A stretch of 64,000 bases of DNA from Spisula solida (Eukaryota > Mollusca > Bivalvia > Venerida > Mactridae), in assembly GCA_947247005.1 (NCBI GenBank), contig OX365957.1:7598817-7662816 (forward strand), in the 5' to 3' direction. This document shows positions 46,580-57,100 of the stretch, in pieces. Within the stretch, counting starts at the first letter, position 1. The number at the start of each line of letters is the position of its first letter. Both the position numbers and the translations under genes were made by a program. The notes beneath the pieces were generated by a model. It had not been told where the DNA came from. It saw only the letters and a list, made by a program, of their open reading frames with translations, and ran no database searches.

Positions 46580-47206
46580 CGTGGGTAGATCCAAAAGTAA
46601 TGTCACTGTTCCACTGGTGAGTTTATTTGTTTGCGTATGTCAATAAAATTTATATCAACATGTGAAGTAATTCAATTCTGGTTAATATCATTTGTGTCAT
46701 ATTGTTTGAATATTAAAATAGCATTATATAGACATTCAAAATATACCACTGACGTCATGTCGCCGCACACAAAAATGACGTTATTTTGCCAGTGTATAAT
46801 TACAGTTGATGAGACATGGGTGTATATCTATGACCCTGGATCAAGACAGGCCTGTAGCAATGTGTTTTCCTCAAAACACAAAGACTCTGATATGTAAATA
46901 TGTTAACAAAAGGGATCAACAGACATGAGCGCTGTATAGAACATCAATGACGATGCTTTGAAAAGGAATGATGTAAGAAACGTCAAATTTTGTTTACGAC
47001 ATCGATAAGGTCATTTGCTTGTGGCGATGTCCGTTAGTAGGCTTCCTATGTACACGTATATCTCAATAACAAATAATTGCATTATTATGAAATTTGGCGA
47101 TTATATTGGAAATAGATGAATATAGCTGTGTGAAAAATTGCGTTGTTTTATTTAAATTATGCACGATTTTACAGCACCAGTGACATTACTTTTGGATCTG
47201 CCCACG
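46580..47206 (+). mobile_element. Internally deleted mariner (Tc1/mariner) element
   Basis: Inverted ends cgtgggtagatccaaaagta + atgtcactg (46580-46608) and their complement at 47178-47206 differ at one base, and both are flanked by TA. The length of 627 bases is about half of a full mariner (~1.3 kb). A transposase remnant at 46780-46850 reads TVDETWVYIYDPGSRQ, the conserved second-aspartate block of mariner. The rest of the catalytic domain is missing or out of frame, so it cannot be autonomous. Confidence 0.9.
46781..46897 (+). pseudogene. Mariner transposase fragment
   Basis: A peptide of about 35 residues around ITVDETWVYIYDP, family-typical DET(W) block, in an 88-codon frame that has no other transposase motif. 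The upstream part of that frame is not mariner-like, which points to an internal deletion with a join just before the block. Confidence 0.8.
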
Positions 47207-47250
47207 TATATACATGTATATATGTTGAAACATTTCGATGAATGGTTTAA

Positions 47251-50200
47251 AGGTACTGCCTCACATATAGGTGTTTTGCAAAAATAAAATTGTCAAATAT
47301 TCGCCACGGAAATACATTAGACGGAAAAGCAACTCATTCGACCCCAACTATATTTCCTATATAGGCCGCCATACTGGAATGAAATATCGCGATCGGCTTA
47401 CTTGTACGAGACTTAGCGAGATTCTCAAGTTGGCGCTATTTTTCCCGCTAGCCGCCGCCATCTTGGATTATTTCATCAATACAGCCTAATTTGTCAATGA
47501 GATATTTGTTTTTATTTAAAGCAACTCTTCGTCAAAATAAGCAAAGATGGGAATTTATTTGTTCCCTTATGTGTTTGGAAAGTTTTTGTATAGATAGTTT
47601 GGACGATTTATCTGTCAATTGTGACATAGACCACATTTTCTGTGACCTATCCTGATCGATAAATTTTCAATCGACGGGTTTTGGATTGCTTCCGATATTT
47701 CCTTTTTTAAATCCCTAAGGAAACTTATTTACGACTGTTTTTCTTATAAATCAATATTTTTTGTGATATTTGGGGTGTCCTCTATTTGTTGAAAATGATC
47801 AAACCACTTAGTTTTGTGGTTTTGACACGAAAAAAAGATTTATTTTGGATAAGTCATGTTCACAATTATCGTGCTTACCGAAGCACGCAATGCATTTTGG
47901 GTAGTCAGGTCATAACTAGGCTATTTTTAGACCTGCTTATCCGTTTTGTGTATATCCGTGTATTCGCATAGTTTTGGTATAGTTGCCTGTATATGCCATA
48001 AACAACCACACTGACATTAAAAACAACTTGCAAAACATCGGTATTTTGTAGTTATTTAGCATTTTTACATCCAAAATTCTATACGGTATTAATACCCTAT
48101 AGAATTAAACCTAATATATCACTTAAATTGCCTGAAATTTGTATGTATTTGAAGAAAACGAATTGCAAAAGGAACCGAATACCTCACTGATGTTTACACT
48201 GTAGTTTGTTGAAGTTACAGTTTGATCATTTGTGAATACATAATTGACCTTTCTGCAGACGCTTTGTAGCCACGCCCCCTATAGTTAAGGGTATTCGTTG
48301 TTGCTACGCAAGACAAGCTTTCATTAAAATGGCGTCTAATACGGAGATGTCGTGTGATGCTCTTGATACAATTCCGTTAAATATTTGCTTTTAGCCAATG
48401 TTTTGAAAATTTTGTGAAACATAATTATGTGCCTACTTAAAACTCGATCAAATCGATGGTTTTTAATCGAAGAATTTTACGTAAACAGTTACTAAATCGG
48501 AGCCAAGCAGACACTCACAGCGTAATTTTGCCGCTCAATCAGAATGTTTCTTTTTATCTGAATAGCTATTTATGTATAGTTTTTGCGCAAATCGGGAATG
48601 ACCTGGCTTGAAAGATACACCCTTTATTGTAACAAAGAAATCATTCAGTGTTAATGCATATATTTACATATACACAGTATAATGGAATCTTCCATACACT
48701 ACTGCATTTCATCTTCCGTATACGTTCGTATGATCGTGTGTTTAATAAATAATCGAATTCAAATGTGCGTAAAATATTATTTAAGTAAAGTTACAAGACC
48801 TCCTGATTTCTGCGTCGTGTTTTTATTGATGTCTTCCGTGTAATCTACCGCTTATAGCGGGGACATACATTTTGTTGATTACTTACGACTGAGTCTGTAT
48901 TTGATTGCAACTTCCGCAAAAAAATTAGTGCTACGTTAACATAGATGAATGTGAATCTTTCAAATCCCACATCGCTACGTAATACATGGTTTGTCATTGA
49001 CAGTCGACATCAGCATATCAACAAATTTCTAATGTACAATCACGCGTTATCAAGTAAATAAATATCGTAATAAATGTTGGGTCAAGTGCAATAATGTGGG
49101 CTACACATATTTTATATGCACCATTATACAAGAAATAAATAAGCCCTAGATTATAAGTTAGTTAACATTCCAATGTGTTATATACTTTGATGATCTCGTT
49201 TAGATTCGTATCTCGGACATCAGTCGGGGACCAGTGATATACCGCGGTGTCTTGTTAATTGTCAATAATCAATGTGACACTTAGCGGTTTCCGTCAGGAC
49301 AGGGGAACAGTATGGGGTCAGTAAGTTTTATACATAATTGCTATAAATGTTTTGTAGTAATGTGTATATATTCGACAGGTCTCTGACCTATAGATACTTT
49401 GAAATAAATTTGTACATGTATCGATCTATCATGATTTACAATAGCTGTCCAGACCATACAGTACATATATTTAAAAAATTTTTTATAAGCTTTGAAGATT
49501 GAATGCAATTAGCACCACAAGGATATCAACTGAAAAGCGCTTTAACTATTACATAGACCATGAAAACAACATAATGTTTAATATTATTAAAACACTTCAC
49601 AATCATTTTTGATAGGAAATACACACATTCTCGTTATTTGGGGGTTATGTGTCCTTATTCTATATCAAATAATAAAATAAAATCCTGAGTCTATGGTTTA
49701 AAGTATATTTTTTTTAAAACATTCATATCAAATTAAAGACGAAGCTTTCTAGTTTCACAACATGTAATTATTTCGAATTATATTGATGTAAATATCAATG
49801 ATATACTAAACTTTTAAATCGGACTATATTTGAGACAAAATATACATATATAGCTACTACTTCTGAGGCCTTATTGATTTAATAAATTAATTCACTTTCA
49901 TGACATTGCTACCAAATTAAAGTTTAAGTTCTCTAGTTTTTAAATATACCAGAACTTTAAAAATGTGGTAAATATTAATGAAATAACGCTTAATTGAATA
50001 TTGCACAATTTACATTGATTTTAGCTTGTCTAATGTCCAGGTTGTCTAACAAGATGGAAGCGATAAATCGTTGCCCAAATGCTGCAATCTGATTGGCTAA
50101 CGCCACCTGTCAATCAAAATTGGCAGAAAGGTCAATTGGCAAAGAATTTTGAAAGGAAACTGCGTAATTTTCAAAAGGAAAAAAATGCCGAGAGCGCAAT

Positions 50201-50339
50201 ATCAAGAGTGGTTTAAATTGCTTATTTGTCATGAATCTTCCATAAAGCAACTGTCGGTGGCTTTCTAATACATAATTACTTGGTTAGGTAGAAAAAATAT
50301 GTGATATAAAAATTTAGCCCGATTTGTGAGGCAGCCCCT
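47251..50339. mobile_element. 3.1-kb element with 15-bp inverted ends and TTAA flanks
   Basis: AGGTACTGCCTCACA (47251-47265) faces TGTGAGGCAGCCCCT (50325-50339), inverted with two mismatches. Both ends abut TTAA (47247-47250 and 50340-50343), the duplication made by piggyBac-type transposases. The interior is AT-rich without recognised transposase; it carries a 'gccgccgccatcttgg' motif at 47450-47465. Family assignment is inferred from the target site and ends only. Confidence 0.6.
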
Positions 50340-50343
50340 TTAA

Positions 50344-50958
50344 GTATGACAAAAGGTCTTTTCATGTACATTGTAACACTGATTAACTACAAACATGAAT
50401 TTGAAAATATTATGATATTATAGTACATAACATTTGGTCAAGCATCATTGAATATTCATGCTTATCTGTCAATCAATCATAATTGTGATTTTAACCAGTC
50501 AAAAATTCTTACGGTACAATAATGAAAACACATGTGGATTAATTAGTGCCTGGTAAAATATTATGATCTGTAACAATGAAAATAATCTGGTGTTCATCCC
50601 TTGTCAGTATCAGCTTCCACAATGTAATAATTTGAAGTTTTAAAGAATTCAGTGCAACCTGCCTAAATCAACCAGTCAATGAATATAGCCTCTTAAATCA
50701 GGTGGCTGTTTTATACAGAGGTGTTTATATACAAATATCTGAGTTAAATTATGTTAGCCACTTAAGACATGTAATAAATATATATAGTTTATAATACTTT
50801 AAGCATGTGCAAAGAACACAGTTTGTGTGTACTCAATAAGTTTAGGCACTTATAGGTAAATAATGGCATTGCTTAACTAGCTTTTTTACAGACAAACTGT
50901 AATTAATTAATCATTAACATTTTTTACAGACATTAGCATTTAGTTCTGTAGCACCTTA
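50344..50958. other. Intergenic DNA / 3' flank of the minus-strand gene
   Basis: AT-rich, no repeats or exons recognised. It should hold the 3' UTR of the minus-strand gene whose stop is at 50959-50961. Confidence 0.4.
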
Positions 50959-51168
50959 TTATTTCCCAAACATGAAGCCTGCTATTTTTCCCCATATTCC
51001 CGAGCTTCGTCGTTTGTTTTTCCCAGCGGCCACAGGTCTAGGTGACTGACGTTGTTTGGTGGACAGATTTCTAGGTGCCTGGCGCTGTTTTGTGGGATGA
51101 ATTCTAGGTGACTGACGTTGTTTGGATGATTCAGTAACTTGCAGTCCTTCGTTGGTTTCCACTTTACC
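50959..51168 (-). CDS. Terminal exon of the Ser-Pro-rich gene
   Basis: The acceptor (cttgaaag on the minus strand) enters in phase 0 at 51168. The peptide begins GKVETNEGLQVTESS, so the family start is not here. Three near-repeats KQRQSPR / KQRQAPR / KQRQSPR follow, then KNKRRSSGIWGKIAGFMFGK and a stop. The hydrophobic-aromatic end after a basic stretch may be a docking motif. Confidence 0.75.
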   Translation of the reverse strand, partial: GKVETNEGLQVTESSKQRQSPRIHPTKQRQAPRNLSTKQRQSPRPVAAGKNKRRSSGIWGKIAGFMFGK

Positions 51169-54100
51169 CTTTCAAGATAGCAATAACATATAAGTTGGTG
51201 AACAAACTTCTTAACACCATGTATATATAAAAATTATGCTAATTCAACACTATGATCATTGGATTTTATATTGAGAATGGGTATCTATAGACAAACTATG
51301 ATGTAGCCAGCAATGAACACACACTTTACATGAGTCCTAAAACTCCAGGATAATTGCTGCACTAGAAAGACTGAACTTGTCTGCAGAATGTATTCGATGA
51401 TTTTTTTTAAAGAATTGACAAACTTATGATCATTTGAAATTGTATAAGCTGAATTTTAACAATAAAACAATGTTTGAACTGAGTATTAGTGCAGGAATGT
51501 TTGAACTGAGTACTGGTGCACGAATGTTTGAACTGAGTATTGGTGCACGAATGTTTGAACTGAGTATTAGTGCACGAATGTTTGAACTGAGTATTGGTGC
51601 ACGAATGTTTGAACTGAGTATTGGTGCACGAATGTTTGAACTGAGTACTGGTGCACGAATATTGGAACTGAGTATTGGTGCACAAATGTTTGAACTGAGT
51701 ATTGGTGCACGAATGTTTGAACTGATGTATTGGTGCACGAATGTTTGAACTGAGTATTGGTGCACGAATGTTTGAACTGAGTATTGGTGCATGAATGTTT
51801 GAACTGAGTATTGGTGCACGAATGTTTGAACTGAGTATTGGTGCACGAATGTTTGAACTGAGTATTGGTGCACAAATGTGTGCTTATGGCACCTGAAATA
51901 GACTTCAGTCTCATTTTCATGATTTGGCATTTCGCCTCAATAGGACCCATTATGACATAATCTCATATTTTCAAGACTTAAATTGATGGTGGGCATAAAA
52001 TTCAATTTACCTGTTCCGTTAGCTGGTCATCTTTACCCATTGTCAACATCATATCTGTGTATACTTGTGAAGGTACTTGACTTCTCACAACCTCGGAGTC
52101 TGCATCATGTGGCTGAAAAAACCAGTTAATATATGTCTTACAGGTAAAGCATAAACTAGACATGTTTTTGACAGAATTACGCTTGGTCTCCCACAGGGCT
52201 TTTTTCAAGTGGTTTTCAAGAGTTGGGGAAGGGGCCTTTTCTTTGAATTTAGGGAAAAATAAGTCATAATTTTCAAAAGGGGAAGAAAAAACTTGATGTG
52301 AATTGGATTTGAGGGGAAAACTGCATGATTGTAAAGAATTTTCCTGAGAAGCCACCAGTAAACGGCCCCTGCTATACATGTAGAAGGAAAAAAAGCCCTG
52401 TCCCATAAAGGGCCATAACTCTTTCAATATTCATTGGAGCTAGAATTTCTGACACTATGCTCAACTAGGTGTGATACCAACTATTCACTGTAAGTGGGAG
52501 ACATAATTCTGCAAGAAAAGTTGGTGCACATTACAATACTACATGCATGCATTATAATGCAGTAAAAGAAGAGATCCTAGATCAAATAGTTCTTATACAT
52601 TGACCAGCGACGCGCTTTACTCAAATTACTGCCCAGTATTTCAGAGGGTTTTCAGGTTCACATGATATTATAAATATTCAACAAGATTTGGGTTAATTAG
52701 GATTGTCAAGTTAAAATTTTGGAAGAGGATATATCATATAGCTGATGTGAATTCTGAAGTCAGCAAACCAACAAGATGTTTGTAAAACATGTATGCCCTC
52801 ATAGCAGCCCAATAGTCAGAAATGGTAAAGGTCACAGTGACCGTGACCTTTGACCTCAAAATCTTAAGGGGTCATCAACTGTTGGATGACCAACCTCAAT
52901 GTAAAGTTTGAAGATCCAAGGGCAGAGCCTTCTTGAGTTATTGAATGAAAACCTACCGACAGACTGACCAACATGTGCAAAGCAATATACCTCCTCATCA
53001 AAGATGGGGGGCATCATAGAAAAGGTTTGGCTGACATTTTTTAGACACTAACCAAATAGCACATTTTATACATTATTCTCTCACATAATTTTTAGTGTCA
53101 AACCTATAACAAATTATCACACAAACATACCGACTGTCTAGTCCGTCTAGGAGACAACTTATGAACGTGTTGACTAGTAGTATGTACAGCACACCTCACT
53201 GGTGTAATCCGTTTAAACGGTCGTACAGTTGACACTCTTGGACTAGTAATTTCACTCACACCATTACCTGCAATTCAACGTAATGATCACAACAATATCT
53301 AGTACACTTAACAAATAATCTCAGATCTTTAGCATTTATTATATAATGTTACTGTAAAATCATTATTTCTCAAGGCAGTTTAATTTTCATTGATTGCGTT
53401 GAACTCAACCATGAAATCTAATCCCCTCTCAAATTCAGACATGGGTTTACCCTTTCATGTTTTGTAATCCACAGAAGTCTACGACCCCACGAAAATGCTT
53501 TTTTATCAAAATACATGAAGTTTAATATCCATGAAAATATGTGATTTTACAGTAACAAGTATGCACTGCAAATAATTAACATACATAGCCTTGGCTTTTT
53601 TCCTGGAAGGCTTCAAGGCCCTCCCCCAGGATTCTTCAAATAGTCATTCAGTATTTCCCTCAAATGGAGATTACCTTGTCATTTAACATTCATATCAAAA
53701 TACCAACATTATCTCCCTTATTAAAGGTCTAGGTTGGTACGATGGTCGAGTGGGTAAAGCTACTGATGGATCCAGAGGTATCTGGTTCGAATCTCTGCCG
53801 GGGCACTTAGTTATTTCTGAAAAGCTTTTCAGTGTTTTCCACCAAACTACAGGGAAGTATAAAAAGCATGTTTACCAGGTAAATTCATGTGACACCACAG
53901 ACGTAATAAACAGGGATCCTACTGAGGCAAAAGTGCCCAATCCTGAAAATGAGTCGCATACATGTCTGATTTGGGCGCCATTAGTACAACCCTTCAACAA
54001 AACTCTGTTTCAAATAATGTTCTATTGTCAAAAATTCAGCTTATGAAACTTCAAATGGCTATAACTTTTCAATTATCAATTCGTTAAATTGTTAAATCAA

Positions 54101-57100
54101 ATATCTTTAAAATGAATTTTTTGCATTCTTTCTAGTGCAGCAAATCCGGATTTCTAAATTATTCCGAAATTGTAGGACTCCTGAATAAACAAGAATATAA
54201 TTCTGCGAGCTAGACATTACCTGATTTACCAATGGCATGTGGACTGTTTCTTGTAGCATACAATTGCACCTTACTTTTCTTGAGTTATTAATACTTTTAT
54301 TGCTTCTTTCTACAATAAAACAGCACAACTTTCAACACAATTAAAACAGTATACAATTTAATAGTTTAATATATATAAATACTAATTTCTTTAAGGTCAC
54401 TTGTGAAAAGATTTCCCAACTTCTATTAATTACCAATTGCTCTCAACACCTCATTCCTGATGTTACCCATCATCTCTCATACAAATCTTATTTTTCCTCA
54501 TAAACATTGAATATAATGATCATAAACTAAAAGATCCAGCAGAATTGTTAAATAAGAATTTTATTATGACATAAACTAACAGTCATATACTTCGGTTGAT
54601 TTTTTTAAAGTTAGGTTGATTATCAAATAATCATAATTATGAAACAAGCTCTATTTTTGTAACTGATCTAATCTACAATGTAGTCAATGCTTATTTCTGA
54701 TATAAACCATCGCCACAAAGGTGCAAGATGAGAGAAGTTGGTTTTTGCCTTTTTTAAAAAGCTGAGCCTCAAGCAACTTTAGTTTCACACAGTATATTCT
54801 TGGAATATGGGTGATTATTAAATGAGGGAACAAAGGTCAAGGTAATACAGTAGAGTTACTCTTTTAAGACCACTTTAACTATTTTGAAATCATGCAGAAT
54901 TTGCAAGTTTAATTTATCCCATAACCTGCGGTCCAGGAGTGCCGTAAAGCCGTGCGGTAAATATCGTTCGGCACTCCCAGACTGTGCAATAAATATTTAA
55001 ATTAGCTTGACGTGACGTTAGCCAATCTATGCATTGATCCGTCAATGACGTCATGATAATATCAACGTCGCCATGACGTCATGATAATATCAACGTCGCC
55101 ATGACGTCGCGCTCATTGTACCGCTGAATTGTGGCTGAAACATATGCAGCGTACATCATCCTTTTGAACAATAATGCGTGTGTTCTAAGGTTATGCGATA
55201 AATCGAATCTAACATTCGTGCTCATTACATACAAGTTTTATTAAACTCGTCGACAAAAACAATATGACACTCGGCAAAGCCTCTTGTAATACCATTTTGT
55301 CCACTCGTTTAATACAACTCGTATGTAATGAGCACTCATGCAAGATCCTCTATATCTGAAAACTCAAAGTAATAATTTCATAACAGAAAAGGAGCGCTAT
55401 TAAGACCGTTTCACTATTAAGTCTTATTAGCAGAACTATACTGTTTATGTGTGAATAGAACAAACCTTCTGTTAAATTTCTTGCATGAACTCTACGATTA
55501 TTTGGGCTGCCATCACTCTCACTAGATGCAACAGTGGAACGTCTTTGAAGTTTTCTTGGACTTCTTGTATCAACAGAGCTATCACATGAACTACTTCTCT
55601 CTGCGCTGTTGTCCTCAGAACTGCTAACAGACGACGGTGTGGACCTTAATCGTCTGCTTCGTCTGGTGTACACATGTTTATCTATATGTTTTCTGTTTTG
55701 TTTATTTTTGGCATTTTCATTTCTGCTTTTATCATGGTATTTCTTTCCCTTATTATTTCTAGTAACCCTTTTATCCCTACTAAAGTCTTCCATATCTGAA
55801 TTATTGCTTTCAACTTCATAATTTGTAGCATTCTCACTGTCATTGTCTGTTTCCATATCACACTGAACTGAAGGAACTTTGGTTCGAATTCTACCTTGTG
55901 GTATTTTTCTTCTTTCCGAAAATCTCCTAGTATGTCTTGGGAGTGTTCTACTGGTTCTTCTGTTGGAAATTCCGCTTTGAACTCTATTTCTTAAACGACT
56001 TTCTTGCACATGTCCTAAACTTGCTAATTCAGAAGCCTTCAGTGAAAATTTACTGTGTTTAGCCTTTTTTGTAGCTGAGTCAGAGGTGGATTTCCGTTTT
56101 TGCATTGTTACCTTGTTCACACCTGAGTTATTTTCATCAGCTCTTATCTGAGAATTATTCAGTCTAGATACTGTAGCACTTATACCAACTTTATCCTTAT
56201 CAAGATGCCTTTTGGATGCTCTATGATGATCCTGTCTAACAGGTGAATCTAGATTTTCTACTTCTCCAACCATATTATTTTGATCTGTTTCCATTTCACC
56301 AGCATCCTCATCACTCTCTGCATTATTGTTACATCTTTTAACCTTCTTTTCACCAAGCACCGGTGACTTGCCTCTCTTGTTTGATTCACCAAGCACCGGT
56401 GACTTGCCTGTCTTGTTTGATTCACCAAGCACCGGTGACTTGCCTCTCTTGTTTGATTCACCAAGCACCGGTGACTTGCCTCTCTTGTTTGATTCACCAA
56501 GCACCGGTGACTTGCCTCTCTTGTTTGATTCACCAAGCACCGGTGACTTGCCTCTCTTGTTTGATTCTCTATACAGATTTCCATCTTTACTTCTATGATA
56601 TCTTAGAGTTCTTTTAACACCGGATTCTTCGATATCCTGATCACGGGTCTCAACATCTTCCTTATCAGTACACACCTTATTGGTTCCTTCAACTGTTTCA
56701 TTTACTGCAGCGGAATCCTTTGTCTTGTGTTCTTTCTCACCATTGGTACCCACATCAATAGTGTTTTTACTTACATGAAATTCAAACAAGAACTCGTACA
56801 CTTTCAAAGTTTTCCCATATAAAGTGAATTTATAGTTCTTATTCTTGATAGGAAAAGTCCAGGGGATTTTTAATGGTTTGACAAGAAAGCTAGGAGTTAC
56901 AATAGGTTTCAGAGGGTTGTTTCTTTCATTCTTGTATAATACTGCTCGAAACACTTGCTCCAATTCATGATGAACACTCCTTTCATTTAATTGTTTATCA
57001 TAAGCAGTATTTGAATCATACTTGATTTTCAGCTTAAACAATGTATCGTTGTATCTGCAAAGATAAATGTAGCAACAATAATTATTGACATATCGCTGGC

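Noticed and set aside
51407..51950. ORFs of 92-166 codons on both strands
   Set aside because: Produced by a 27-base repeat whose length is a multiple of three. The peptides are pure repeat (CTNTQFKHS, VHQYSVQTF) and lie in an intron.
55350..55465. Extension of the large minus-strand exon to the stop at 55350
   Set aside because: The added residues are hydrophobic and unlike the rest, and a donor at 55465 joins in phase to further coding exons.
56326..56617. Plus-strand ORFs opposite the 36-base coding repeat
   Set aside because: Shadows of the minus-strand exon; they translate to the repeat only.
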